Assembly: GCA_021323865.1 (NCBI GenBank)
Contig: JAJPKF010000010.1
Coordinates: 17,842-81,841, forward strand
Origin: Pseudomonadota bacterium
GTDB lineage: Bacteria; Chloroflexota; UBA5177; JAJPKF01
Direction of reading: 5' to 3'
Length of the DNA: 64,000 bases
The translations under genes were made by a program, and so were the position numbers. The notes beneath the pieces are model-generated. The model saw only the letters and a list, made by a program, of their open reading frames with translations, made no database searches and was not told the origin of the DNA. Position 1 is the stretch's first letter. Each line of letters begins with the position of its first letter. Positions 42,265-51,087 of this stretch are shown here, in pieces.

Positions 42265-44337
42265 TCAGGCCGGAGGCGTCAGTCCCAGCTGCCACATGAG
42301 GAAGGCATACAGGTCGGTCCGTTCATCGACCAGTTTGCTCACCGGCTTGCCGGCCCCGTGACCGGCCTCCGTCTCGATGCGCAGCAGCACCGGCCCCTTG
42401 GTTCGCCCATGGGCTTGCAGAAGAGCGGCCATTTTCCGGGCGTGCATCGGATCGACGCGCGTGTCGGAGTCCGCGGTCATGAACAGCACGGCGGGATACT
42501 CGGCGTCGGGTGACACGTGGTGATAGGGCGAGTAGCGGAACAGGAATGGGAGCTGAGAGGGATCGTCGGAGCTGCCGTACTCGGGAATCCAGAGCCGGGC
42601 GATCAGGAAGTGATGGTAGCGAATCATGTCGAGCAGCGGCACCAGACAGCCGACCGCCCGAAAGAGATCGGGTCGCTGCGTCATGGCCGCACCGACCAGC
42701 AGACCGCCGTTGCTGCCGCCCATGATCCCTAGCCGTTGATGCGAAACATAGCCTTCGGCGATCAGATACTCGGCCGCCGCGATGAAGTCGTCGAAGACGT
42801 TTTGCTTCTTGTCGAGCTTCCCGGCCTCGTGCCACTCCTCTCCGTACTCGCCGCCTCCGCGAAGGTTGGGAAGCGCGACCACACCGCCCGCCTCGAGCCA
42901 GAGAATCATGCCGCGGTCAAAGAGCGGTGTTCGGTTGATGTTGAACCCGCCGTAGCCGGTGAGGAGCCCCGGCGCCGAACCGTCTTTGGGAACATTCCGC
43001 CCCCTGGTGATGAACATGGAGACGCGGGTTCCGTCTTTGGACGGAAACCACACCTGCTCGGTCGTGAACGCATCGACATCGATGTCGGCCTCGACGCGCT
43101 CCCATAGTTGCGGCGCTGATCGACCCGGTCGGTCACGGAGCACCTCGGGTGGAACCGTGAACGATTCGAGGCCGTAGTACACGTCGTCCCCGTCGTCGCA
43201 GGCGCTCAAGGCCGTCAGCGTGTGCATCTGGGGCAGGTCGATTGAGCCGCCCTCCCTGCCCTCTCGCGTGGCCCATTCCAAGGTCGAGGTCGCATTGTGG
43301 AGATAACCCAGCACCAGCCGGTCTCGGGCGACGGCCACGTGTTCGAGAGTCGAGTCCGGCCGCTCGGAGATGACCTCCTGCCAGCTCTCAGGGTCGGGAT
43401 GATGCGGATCCAGTCGGAGCAGCCGGTATCGAGGCGCTTCCCAGTTGGTGTGGAGATAGATGTCGGCCCCGGCCGTGATCACCTGGACCACCGCCTCCAT
43501 CGACGGGTTGAGCACCCGAAATTCCGCCTGAGCCGCCTCCATATCCCGCAGCGCCAGTCGCACAACGCTCCAACCCCGGTTGATGCTGACCACCAGCCAG
43601 CGGCCGTCGCGCGAAACGGCCACTGCCGGCACCGTCTCCGGATCGCCGTCGTCCGGAAAGATCTCCTCGTCCTCTGTGTCGGAGGTACCGAGCCGATGCC
43701 GATAGACGGCTCGGTGATAGTAGGCGGCCGCGCTGGATGGATCGCCGGCCAGGGACTTCACGTTGCCGGTGTAATAAAAGCCGTCCGACTCGGGGAGCCA
43801 GGCGACCGTGGCGAACCGGGTGTGCGGAATGGCATCCGGCAGAACGCGGCCCGAAGCCGTCTCCACGATACGCAGCGTGCTCTCCTCATTCCCGCCGGTC
43901 GACAGCCCGAAAGCCACATAGCGGCCGTCCCAGGAGGGATACCACCAATCGATGGCGGTGGTGCCCCTTGGGTCCTCGGCATTGGGGTCCACCAGAACGC
44001 GGTCCTCGCCGTCGACGCCACGTCGTGCTCGGAGGACCGTCTGGTTCTGGCCGGCGGATCGGCGGCCATAGAAGAGCCACGGACCGGCCTCAACCGGAGT
44101 GCCCAGGAAACCGATGTTGAACAGGCTCTCGAGGCGGGCTCGAACCCGGTCCGATCCAGGCAAGCGAGATAGAACCGCTGCCGCGTGCTCGTTCTGGGCC
44201 TGCACCCACCGCTGGGTCTCCTCGCTCGCCCCGTCCTCCAACCAGCGATAGGGATCTTGGATCTCTACGCCGTGGATGGTCTCGCGAACGGGCCGTCGAT
44301 CGGCCGGCGGTGGAGAGCCATGTTCGGTCTGCGCCAC
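42265..44337 (-). CDS. Prolyl oligopeptidase (S9A)
   Basis: 690 residues, standard for S9A. N-terminal seven-bladed propeller (roughly 70-410), then alpha/beta-hydrolase: nucleophile Ser in GIMGGSNGGLLVG, Asp in TADSDTRVDP, His in EAGHGAGKP; all three present. Cleaves after proline in short peptides, cytoplasmic as no signal is seen. Start GTG 44337 with AGGAGG five bases upstream; that ribosome site is inside a hairpin (44343-44370) shared with the preceding gene's end. Confidence 0.93.
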   Translation of the reverse strand: MAQTEHGSPPPADRRPVRETIHGVEIQDPYRWLEDGASEETQRWVQAQNEHAAAVLSRLPGSDRVRARLESLFNIGFLGTPVEAGPWLFYGRRSAGQNQTVLRARRGVDGEDRVLVDPNAEDPRGTTAIDWWYPSWDGRYVAFGLSTGGNEESTLRIVETASGRVLPDAIPHTRFATVAWLPESDGFYYTGNVKSLAGDPSSAAAYYHRAVYRHRLGTSDTEDEEIFPDDGDPETVPAVAVSRDGRWLVVSINRGWSVVRLALRDMEAAQAEFRVLNPSMEAVVQVITAGADIYLHTNWEAPRYRLLRLDPHHPDPESWQEVISERPDSTLEHVAVARDRLVLGYLHNATSTLEWATREGREGGSIDLPQMHTLTALSACDDGDDVYYGLESFTVPPEVLRDRPGRSAPQLWERVEADIDVDAFTTEQVWFPSKDGTRVSMFITRGRNVPKDGSAPGLLTGYGGFNINRTPLFDRGMILWLEAGGVVALPNLRGGGEYGEEWHEAGKLDKKQNVFDDFIAAAEYLIAEGYVSHQRLGIMGGSNGGLLVGAAMTQRPDLFRAVGCLVPLLDMIRYHHFLIARLWIPEYGSSDDPSQLPFLFRYSPYHHVSPDAEYPAVLFMTADSDTRVDPMHARKMAALLQAHGRTKGPVLLRIETEAGHGAGKPVSKLVDERTDLYAFLMWQLGLTPPA

Positions 44338-44342
44338 CGGGT

Positions 44343-44370
44343 CCTCCTGAGGGCCGCTGCCCTCGGGAGG
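44343..44370 (-). promoter_or_regulatory. Hairpin that sequesters the S9 peptidase ribosome site
   Basis: CCTCCTGAGGGC (44343-44354) pairs with GCCCTCGGGAGG (44359-44370), 12 bp with one G-T pair, CGCT loop. On the minus-strand RNA, AGGAGG of the peptidase gene is the 3' arm and CCTCCC the 5' arm. It also follows the stop of the upstream gene at 44378, so it can act as terminator or translational switch. Confidence 0.5.
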
Positions 44371-44377
44371 TGAGGAC

Positions 44378-45652
44378 TTAGGCGGTTTCGGTCAGACTTT
44401 CCTCGGCAAGCATGCGCTCGACGGTTTCGACGAAGCGGTCGTTGAGCTCACGCTGCTCTTCGACATTCTTGCGCACCTCCGCGGCCATCCGCTTGGCCTT
44501 GTCGGCGGCCTCCTGGAGGATGCCGTCGTGCTGGGCCTTGGCGTCGGAGATGATGCGGCGAGCCTCCTGCTGGGCCCGTTCGCGAATGGCGCCCGCGTTC
44601 TTCTCCGCCTCCGCCGTGATCTGGTCGGCGATCGTATCGGCGGCCTTGATGGTCTGCTCGCCATACCGGCGCATGCTGTCGATGTGGGCCAGGCTGTCGT
44701 TGGCCTCGGCCATCTGCTCCTCGAGCGTCCGGACCTGCTTTCGAAGCTGAGAGAGGACGGCTGAGACCTCCGTCGGGGACAGGCCGCCGTCGGGCCGCCG
44801 GGTGAACACGAAGCCGTACATCTCCACGCCACCGCTGGCCACAGAGACAGCCTCGGCGGCTTCGGGCTCGGTCGCGGGCAGGGTTGCCGCCTCGATCGGA
44901 GCTTCCTCCTCGGAAGGAGAGTCGTCACTCACGGCCTCAGATGTTGCTGCCGTATCGGGCTCGCCCATCGGTTCCAACTCCGCCGTGACCGGCTCGACGG
45001 CCGTTTCCTCAGCAGGGCTCTCCACAACGTCGGTCTCGGCTGCGGCCATGGCTGGCTCCTCTTGCGTCAGTTCGGTCACTTCCTGTTGCTCCTCGGCCGG
45101 CTGGGCCCACTCGGACTCGGCCACCTCGGGCTCGGCGATGCTCTCGATGGTCGGGGTCACCGGTTCCGCTTCGGGTGTATACCCGGCGGCAACCTCGGCC
45201 TCTACCTCGGTTTGCTCGGGAGCAAATGGCTCTGCTTCCTGATCAGCCACCAGCTCGCTTTCCTCGACAACAACCGCGTCCGAAAAGGTCTCGGGCGCGT
45301 CCACCACGGCCTCCGGCGCCGTCGCCTCGGGCTCTGTCGTGGTTCCGTTGCTCGGCGAGGCCTCCTCCTCGGCCGGCGTGGATGCCCGGTAGGGCGCCCA
45401 ATCCGCCTCGGAGCCGAGGCTCACGCTCCCCTCGTCGAGCCGCTGCCGGAGGATGATGGCCTCCAGGCTCTGGCGGTCGATGGCCCCCATCTCCTCGAGG
45501 ATCGTCCCCAGGAGGACGTGGAACCCGGCCCGGCTCATGCGCTTCTGACGCTCGAGGGCTTCCTCGAGCTGGTCGCGCTTGAGCACGCCGGCGTCGACGA
45601 GATACTGACCTACACGCTTGGCGGTGAGGGGATTCTGAGCTGTATCGGACAT
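44378..45652 (-). CDS. PilB/GspE N-domain protein with DivIVA-like coiled-coil
   Basis: 424 residues from ATG 45652. Residues 10-75 (VGQYLVDAGVLKRDQLEEALERQKR, LGTILEEMGAIDRQSLEAII) match the N-terminal domain of type II/IV pilus ATPases (MshEN-like). A Pro/Glu/Ala-rich acidic linker of about 170 residues follows, then from about 285 a long coiled-coil (LSQLRKQVRTLEEQMAEAND onward) reminiscent of DivIVA. There is no ATPase. It could be a pole- or pilus-organising scaffold. It is downstream of the CpaE-like gene with 150 bases between. Confidence 0.72.
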   Translation of the reverse strand: MSDTAQNPLTAKRVGQYLVDAGVLKRDQLEEALERQKRMSRAGFHVLLGTILEEMGAIDRQSLEAIILRQRLDEGSVSLGSEADWAPYRASTPAEEEASPSNGTTTEPEATAPEAVVDAPETFSDAVVVEESELVADQEAEPFAPEQTEVEAEVAAGYTPEAEPVTPTIESIAEPEVAESEWAQPAEEQQEVTELTQEEPAMAAAETDVVESPAEETAVEPVTAELEPMGEPDTAATSEAVSDDSPSEEEAPIEAATLPATEPEAAEAVSVASGGVEMYGFVFTRRPDGGLSPTEVSAVLSQLRKQVRTLEEQMAEANDSLAHIDSMRRYGEQTIKAADTIADQITAEAEKNAGAIRERAQQEARRIISDAKAQHDGILQEAADKAKRMAAEVRKNVEEQRELNDRFVETVERMLAEESLTETA

Positions 45653-45773
45653 CGTATTTCTCTCGTTTTCCTTCCGACCGGAGGGACCCCGGCGTATCTT
45701 CACCTGGACCATGAACGTTGCTATGGTCCTACACTATAGGACTTCTTGGCTAACCGTTTTGCGCTATCTATCT

Positions 45774-45800
45774 GGCCTCGGGGCTCAAATTGGCGAGGCC
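45774..45800 (-). terminator. Hairpin after cpaE-like gene
   Basis: GGCCTCG (45774-45780) pairs with CGAGGCC (45794-45800), loop 13, two bases from the minus-strand stop at 45803. A second hairpin, GTCCTA (45726-45731) with TAGGAC (45737-45742), lies further on. Confidence 0.45.
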
Positions 45801-45802
45801 CG

Positions 45803-47050
45803 TCACGTCACCCGCAGCCGCTTGCGTACCTTGCTGAGCAGGTCCGACTGCTGGGGCTGCTGCTTGGTCTTGGACTCCGGCCGGCTCAGCTCGTAGGCCA
45901 GCGCCTGAATGGCGTGCGAGAAGGGGGAATCGGGTTCGGTCAGGGCGATGGGCGCGCCGAGGTTGACCGAGTCCGTTACCTTGCCGCCCCCGAAGGGAAT
46001 GGGCGTGACGGGCATATGGATGCTGCTTTCCACGTGCTTTCGAGACAGCCCGACCTTGGGTATCAGCTCGTTGAGCACCGGCACCACGCGATCCTCGGAA
46101 ATGTTGAGGGCCGCGAAGATGTCGAGGGTCGTGGTCGCCGCCTTGACCGACGAGATGTCGGCGATCACGGGCATGACCACGTGATCCGAAAGCTCCAGAG
46201 CGATCAGTGTGTGCTCCGCAAAGGTGCAGGCCGTGTCGATCACCACGTAGTCGAAGGTGTCCTTGAGTAGACCGAGGACCTTGCGCACTCCGGCAGCCGA
46301 AACCAGCTCGGCGCGCTCCGGTGTGGCGGGGGCCGAGAGGAGGCTCACCCCCGACTTGTGTGCGATCAGGTACTGGCCGATGCTCTCGGCCGTCATGTTG
46401 CCGTCCTGAACCACCAGCTCGTCCAGCGTTGAGGTCGGCATGATGTCGAGTAGGATGTTGAGCCCGGCGGCCTCGAGATTGAGGTCGACGAGCGCGGTCG
46501 GCTCGGACCAAAGCCGTTGGAACGTGACGGCCAGATTCACGGCGATGGTCGACGCCCCCACCCCTCCCTTGAGGCTGAACACGGTGATGATCTTGCCACC
46601 GGTCACCGACTTGGAACGCGGCGCGGACGGCTGATCGCCGGCCGGGGCCGCAGCTGCCACCATGGATGCGGGGAGGGTGGCACGCCCTGTGGCCGCACGG
46701 ACTCGGGTGATCAGGTCAACCGGGTCAATCGGCTTCAGTATGTAGTCGTTCGGGAGCGGAGATGATTCCGGCGGCTCCTCGTTCTCCCGGCCCTTGGCCG
46801 TCATCAGCAGGACGGGCATGGTGGTCGCGTTGGGCAGCGCCCGGATGGAGCCGAGCAGCCCAAAGCCGCCGACCTTGGGAAGGTCGACGTCGATGACGGC
46901 AACGTCGAAGGTACGCTCGCCAAGGAGCGCCAGCGCGTCCTTGGCCGTCGGTGCCTGTGTTACCGAGAAGCTGGCGGCCTCAAGAAGGTCGCGCACGAGA
47001 TCGCTGAAGATCGAGCTTTCCTCGACCACCAGCACTGATTGGTCGCCCAT
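45803..47050 (-). CDS. cpaE: CpaE-like protein: receiver domain + ParA/MinD-type ATPase
   Basis: 415 residues. Residues 1-120 form a receiver-like domain (VLVVEESSIFSDLVRDLL, phosphoacceptor-position Asp in VAVIDVDLPKVGG, Lys in LKPIDPVD); the DD pocket is EE. From about 150, a MinD/ParA ATPase: deviant Walker A SLKGGVGAST, DLNLEAAG and YVVIDTACTFAE. This is the CpaE/TadZ layout, which localises Tad/Flp pilus assembly. The Flp pilin is at 5.4 kb. The rest of a Tad system is absent from the window. Start ATG 47050. Confidence 0.87.
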   Translation of the reverse strand: MGDQSVLVVEESSIFSDLVRDLLEAASFSVTQAPTAKDALALLGERTFDVAVIDVDLPKVGGFGLLGSIRALPNATTMPVLLMTAKGRENEEPPESSPLPNDYILKPIDPVDLITRVRAATGRATLPASMVAAAAPAGDQPSAPRSKSVTGGKIITVFSLKGGVGASTIAVNLAVTFQRLWSEPTALVDLNLEAAGLNILLDIMPTSTLDELVVQDGNMTAESIGQYLIAHKSGVSLLSAPATPERAELVSAAGVRKVLGLLKDTFDYVVIDTACTFAEHTLIALELSDHVVMPVIADISSVKAATTTLDIFAALNISEDRVVPVLNELIPKVGLSRKHVESSIHMPVTPIPFGGGKVTDSVNLGAPIALTEPDSPFSHAIQALAYELSRPESKTKQQPQQSDLLSKVRKRLRVT

Positions 47051-47133
47051 ACACCTCTCGTTTCGGGTCCATTGTCGGTTCGCGGCGCCCTGACCGACGA
47101 CTTCAGTATGAGAGGTCGCTTCTCTCGGCTGGC

Positions 47134-47187
47134 TAGTACTTTTGGGCTGAGCAGAGAGGGCCGCCTCTCTGCTTGTACTTCCGGGCT
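47134..47187. promoter_or_regulatory. Direct repeats flanking a hairpin in divergent promoter region
   Basis: TAGTACTTTTGGGCT (47134-47148) and TTGTACTTCCGGGCT (47173-47187) differ at three positions and flank GCAGAGAGG (47151-47159) and CCTCTCTGC (47164-47172), a 9-bp stem. It lies between the CpaE-like gene and the ImmA-like gene, divergent. Probable operator or leader structure. Confidence 0.45.
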
Positions 47188-47251
47188 ATTTGCGTGCCGC
47201 GTGTCGAGGCCGCACTATGAGCGCGAGACGTGAGCACTTCCAGAGGACAGA

Positions 47252-47713
47252 TTGAAAACGCTGAGTACCATGAGCCCTCGGGAGTGGGAGGAGATTCGTG
47301 AGCAGTTTGGAGTTTCGAAGGTACTGATCTGGCGGGCGCCCACGGCCGAGGAGGCCAAGCGCCATCAGGGCAAGCCTGTCGGCATGCGCCTGCTCGACGA
47401 CGGCACCTATGAGGTGCAGATCAACATGGATGCGATCCGGTGCCGTCCGCGGGCGGTGGCCAAGGAGCAGTTCACGCTCTACTGCCTGTATCTGTGCTTG
47501 GGGCACATCGTCCTGGGGCACTTCGACGAAGGCCGTCAGCAGGAGTGGCTGCGCTCGCGGATCCGCAGCGGCCGGCGCATGGGCCTGAAGACGCTGCGGG
47601 CAGAGCTGGATCGGGAAGCGTCGGACTGGGCGACCAGCCGTCTGAAGGGTGTGGAATACGTGCCCGCCCTGCGGCCCGACTCGTCTCCGGCCATGGAGCT
47701 GGCCGCGTCCTAG
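47252..47713 (+). CDS. Degenerate ImmA/IrrE-like protein
   Basis: 153 residues, TTG 47252 (GAGGACAGA upstream); ATG 47270 has no ribosome site. YLCLGHIVLGHF (about 80-91) and LDREASDWATSRL (119-131) align with the ImmA/IrrE zinc-peptidase pattern (HExxH...ExA). In place of HE are Leu81-Cys82; His85 and Glu122 are kept. Catalysis is therefore unlikely. It may be a regulator or binding partner. A mobile-element context is possible, as the tRNA-fragment array begins 150 bases downstream. Confidence 0.6.
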   Translation: MKTLSTMSPREWEEIREQFGVSKVLIWRAPTAEEAKRHQGKPVGMRLLDDGTYEVQINMDAIRCRPRAVAKEQFTLYCLYLCLGHIVLGHFDEGRQQEWLRSRIRSGRRMGLKTLRAELDREASDWATSRLKGVEYVPALRPDSSPAMELAAS

Positions 47714-47930
47714 CGATCGGGGTCTTCCGGGCGACTGGCTCCGCCGGTCCCCGTTTCGGCCGCGTCTTCGGTTCGTGGCCTGCTGCCATGCCTGCCTGTT
47801 CATAGGAGATAACCTCTTCAAAGAAGGGGGTTGTTCGTGAACACCCAGAGGGTTCGATACTGCAGGCGAAAGTGTCGGCACGCCGGGGGCGGTGCCCATC
47901 CGGAGGCTGCTGGCAGGTACCGGGAGACTA

Positions 47931-48060
47931 TTAATCCGTCGGTCCTGGGTTCGAATCCCAGCGCCCTCACCATCGAGTTTTGGCGGGATGCCTCACAAAA
48001 CGGTCGGAGCGTGCGAGTCAAGACACGAGACAAAACTAACCTGTACAGCAAAAGTACAGC
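47931..48060 (+). repeat. tRNA-Lys fragment copy 1 with right-side repeats
   Basis: 47931-47972 matches tRNA positions about 36-76, including the T-arm CTGGG-TTCGAAT-CCCAG and CCA. Downstream to 48060 it shares about 90 bases with copy 3. GTACAGC occurs at 48043-48049 and 48054-48060, 11 apart. Upstream, TACTGCA at 47858-47864 is a remnant of the left arm. No 5' tRNA half. The rest of the 47714-48292 gap holds no gene I can support. Confidence 0.7.
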
Positions 48061-48292
48061 TTGCGACACGAGGTCGCACAAGATGAGTGATCCCATGAGC
48101 ATCCAGATTAGTGCCTAGATCGGTCCCCACCTTCCACGGGCGTCGCTGGTAACGATGGGGTTCGAAGCTGGGAGGAAAGCCCAAGAGGAGTCCTAGCCAT
48201 CAGGACGAGTCGGGCAAGGGGAAGACCGGAAGGGTGAACGGGAGTGAACCGCCGACGAGGCTTCGTCATTTTGGGTCGCCGGAAGCGATGGC

Positions 48293-49297
48293 TCACAGAG
48301 ACGGCGATATTGGGCCAACCGGTCTCTCCGAAGGAGTCCGGGAGTGGTCAACGTCCGCAGAAGCGTTGACGAAGTCCGGGACAGCGCCCTGCGCGTACGG
48401 CTGAAGCGCGGCGTACACGACGAAGTTGAAGGGAACTGAGACTCCGTACAATCCGGCCAATCGAACAACGGTGCCGTTAAGCACGTCGAGTTCCATCCGC
48501 CGGCCAGCCGCGAGGTCATGGTAGAGCGAGCCCCGCGCCCAAGGTTCAAAGGATTGTGCCAGCGCAAAGCAGCGCTTGACTGCATCGTCGGTCAACGGGA
48601 CCCCGCTGGCTTGTGCGACCAGAGCCGCCTCCTTCATGACTCCCTTGGTCAGCTCGCACCCTTCCGGTGAGGCCAGCACCGGCCCAATCGGCAGTCGGGT
48701 CAATGCGGTGACACCCCCGAAACCACAAATGAAAACGAACTTCTCCCAGATAGCGATCTGGATGTTGTCGTGAACCTGTGCCGGGATCCCAGCGGACTGG
48801 AGGGTCTGCAGAATCCTGCGGGTACGCAGGCTCCCTCCTCCTTCCATCTCGCCTAGCAGGATTTTGCCAGCGCCCCCGGTCTGCCTGATAGTGCCTGGCT
48901 CCGTGATCGATGCAGTGATGAACGCCACGCCTCCCAGCACATGATCCTTCCCAACGAATGGCGTCAAGCGCTCCGCTGCGTCGATACCGTTCTGGAGTGG
49001 GAGCACCACCGTTTCTGAAGCCATCAAGGGTTGAATGAGCTCGGCGGCGGCGTCTGTATCGTATCCCTTTACGCAGAACATCACGAGATCTACCGGCCCT
49101 ATCTCGTGCGGATTGTCGGTGGCTTGGACGGGCAGGGTGAAGTCGCCCGCCAGCCCAGACTTGACGGTCAGTCCCCGAGACCGAAGGGTTTCCAGGTGCG
49201 CCCCACGCGCCAGCAAGCTCACATCGTTCCCCGCGCGAGCGAGAACTCCACCAAAGTAGCCGCCTGTCCCGCCGGCACCGATTACGGCGATCCGCAT
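48293..49297 (-). CDS. panE: 2-dehydropantoate 2-reductase-like (ApbA/PanE)
   Basis: 334 residues. Reduces 2-dehydropantoate to pantoate with NADPH in CoA synthesis. GAGGTGGYFGG at 7-17 binds NADPH, NGIDAAERL is the family segment, and IWEKFVFICG carries the catalytic Lys. The last 20 residues (SADVDHSRTPSERPVGP) look divergent. It lies 12 bases after the nitrilase stop on the same strand, so it is the second gene of that pair. It is within the tRNA-bounded array, so it may be accessory or act on a related 2-oxo acid. Confidence 0.88.
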   Translation of the reverse strand: MRIAVIGAGGTGGYFGGVLARAGNDVSLLARGAHLETLRSRGLTVKSGLAGDFTLPVQATDNPHEIGPVDLVMFCVKGYDTDAAAELIQPLMASETVVLPLQNGIDAAERLTPFVGKDHVLGGVAFITASITEPGTIRQTGGAGKILLGEMEGGGSLRTRRILQTLQSAGIPAQVHDNIQIAIWEKFVFICGFGGVTALTRLPIGPVLASPEGCELTKGVMKEAALVAQASGVPLTDDAVKRCFALAQSFEPWARGSLYHDLAAGRRMELDVLNGTVVRLAGLYGVSVPFNFVVYAALQPYAQGAVPDFVNASADVDHSRTPSERPVGPISPSL

Positions 49298-49309
49298 ACC
49301 TGTCCTCCA

Positions 49310-50269
49310 CTACCCTCCGTCAGTTGTTGTCGACATTGACCCTGAAATCACCGCCACGGGTTGCGGGTTCTCATTCACATGCAGCGAGAACACGTCCGGC
49401 CGGGCGTAGTGACCCGCGACGTCGAAGTCGAACTTGCCGCGCGCGATCTCTGCCGGATCGAGTTTCGCCATTAGAATGTTTTCGCCCTCAAAATCTGGCC
49501 CTGCGATGACTCGCCCTAGTGGATCGACAATGCAGCTGCCGCCGCGACACACCACAAAGTCCGGATCATCGCCCCACTCTGCTTCGTAGTCCAATGGGTA
49601 GTCCGATCGTTTGCAGAACTGATTGCAGGAGAGGACGAAGCAGCGCCCCTCCAGTGCTATGTGTTGGACCGTCGCGATCCACGTGTCGCGTGCATCGGCC
49701 GTCGGTGCGCAATACAGCTCGATGCCCTTGGCGTACATCGCCATGCGTAACATCGGAATGTAGTTCTCCCAGCAGATGACTGCGCCGAGACGGCCAAGAG
49801 CGGTGTCAAAGACGGGTAAGGTCGAGCCGTCGCCGAAACCCCAAACAAGACGTTCAGAGGCTGTAGGCATCACCTTTCTGTGTTTGCCCAGGTATCGTCC
49901 GTCAGGAGCGAAGAACAGAACGGTGCAGTACAACGTGCCGCGCTCACGTTCAACGACCCCAATGACAAGATGTATACCCTGATCCCGAGCGATCCTGGCC
50001 AAGTGGTCGACTTCACCTCCCGGAACATCGATGGCGCTGTCCCAGTACCTCCTGAACTGCTCGCGTCCGGCCGACGTGCGATTACCTATCACGGCTCCAA
50101 ATGCCGCACCGCGAGGGTAAGCCGATACGAACGCTTCCGGGAAGACGACTAGGTCGGCTGCCTCATTGGCAGCCTGGCTTGCTAAGCTCTCGACTTTCTC
50201 TAACGTGCGCGGTGTATCAAAGGCTATAGGCGCGGCTTGCACGACGGCGGCATAAACGACGCTTTCCAC
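49310..50269 (-). CDS. Nitrilase/cyanide hydratase family
   Basis: 319 residues, carbon-nitrogen hydrolase with catalytic triad Glu45 (FPEAF), Lys132 (HRKVMPT) and Cys166 (VICWENY). Ending [21 protein letters not shown] fits aliphatic/aromatic nitrilases or cyanide dihydratases, which form a spiral oligomer. Converts R-CN to acid and ammonia. Its GC content is lower than the flanking chromosome. First gene of the nitrilase-panE pair in the array. Confidence 0.9.
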   Translation of the reverse strand: MESVVYAAVVQAAPIAFDTPRTLEKVESLASQAANEAADLVVFPEAFVSAYPRGAAFGAVIGNRTSAGREQFRRYWDSAIDVPGGEVDHLARIARDQGIHLVIGVVERERGTLYCTVLFFAPDGRYLGKHRKVMPTASERLVWGFGDGSTLPVFDTALGRLGAVICWENYIPMLRMAMYAKGIELYCAPTADARDTWIATVQHIALEGRCFVLSCNQFCKRSDYPLDYEAEWGDDPDFVVCRGGSCIVDPLGRVIAGPDFEGENILMAKLDPAEIARGKFDFDVAGHYARPDVFSLHVNENPQPVAVISGSMSTTTDGG

Positions 50270-50439
50270 TGGGACTGACGGCGCCTCCTGTTCAATTCGG
50301 CCGCATCAGTGGCGACATCCAAAGATAGACAGGACCATGTCCTCTTGGAACATGATCGATCCATCCACCGAAGCCGATCCCACAGTGGAACCCCGAGTTC
50401 CATGGGCGTCGCGTCCGACTTGGCCAAGCGAGGCCCGTT

Positions 50440-50611
50440 GTGCTGCAATTGGTACTGCTAAACCGCGAATCTTCGAGTGTCTGGCAACATCCAGGATTCC
50501 AAGCAACCGGCGTAGATACGCCATATGTGGACAGCGGGGGAGGACCCAAGATGGCCCTCACTGCTTCTTTTAATCCGTCGGTCCTGGGTTCGAATCCCAG
50601 CGCCCTCACCA
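50440..50611 (+). repeat. tRNA-Lys fragment copy 2 with left-side repeats
   Basis: Fragment 50567-50611 begins CTTTTAATCC (tRNA positions 32-41, anticodon TTT) and runs to CCA. Left arm: GTGCTGC (50440-50446) and GTACTGC (50452-50458), 12 apart, about 110 bases before it. The sequence to the right differs from copies 1 and 3. Confidence 0.7.
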
Positions 50612-50705
50612 GAGTTCTGCCAGTCCAAACCGTTCGCGATCTTCAGTTTTGGGCCACGGCGGCCCGCGGCGATTCGTATTTACCATGTGCATGGAGGACC
50701 ATGGA

Positions 50706-51062
50706 ATGACGCGGGAACAGGCGATCGACGGCTATGTGGCCATGTGGAACGCAATGGATGGCGCCGGGCGACGGGCCGCAGCCGAGAACGCCCTCGCGGA
50801 GGATGTCAACGTCCAGTACGCGAGCTTCGAGGCGAGGAATCTCGACGAGCTCGTCGCAGCCGCCGAAAGCTACCGGCAAGACCAACCACATTTTCACATC
50901 GAGCGCCTCGGTCCCGCCCAGTCTCACCGGGACTGGGCGCGATTTGCCTGGCGGCTAACTCTGGATAATGGGGCGTCCCACGAGGGACAGACGATCGTCC
51001 AGTTTGGCGAGGATGGCCAGCTCAAACAGGTTGCCGGGTTCCGCGAGCCGCTGGAAGGTTGA
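50706..51062 (+). CDS. SnoaL/NTF2-like protein
   Basis: 118 residues from ATG 50706, eight bases after GGAGG. YVAMWNAMDGAGRRAAAENALAEDVNVQY at the start and FGEDGQLKQVAGF at the end are the NTF2-like cone fold. No active-site assignment. It is the first cargo gene after tRNA fragment copy 2, same strand as the next SnoaL-like gene, 25 bases apart. Confidence 0.78.
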   Translation: MTREQAIDGYVAMWNAMDGAGRRAAAENALAEDVNVQYASFEARNLDELVAAAESYRQDQPHFHIERLGPAQSHRDWARFAWRLTLDNGASHEGQTIVQFGEDGQLKQVAGFREPLEG

Positions 51063-51087
51063 GCCCCAGATCGGAGTAATAATCGAC

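Noticed and set aside
41293..42513. 406-residue plus-strand open frame
   Set aside because: Antisense to the PAP2 protein and the end of the prolyl oligopeptidase.
47881..47972. Complete tRNA gene at fragment copy 1
   Set aside because: Upstream sequence has no matching 5' acceptor (GAGGGCG), D-arm or anticodon 5' stem, so only the 3' portion is present. The same holds for the copies at 50567 and 54837.
47818..48102. Minus-strand frame containing GFEPRT
   Set aside because: GFEPRT is the classic reverse-strand translation of a tRNA T-arm (TTCGAATCCC); it confirms the tRNA fragment rather than a gene. The same applies at 50292-50609 and near 54750-54990.
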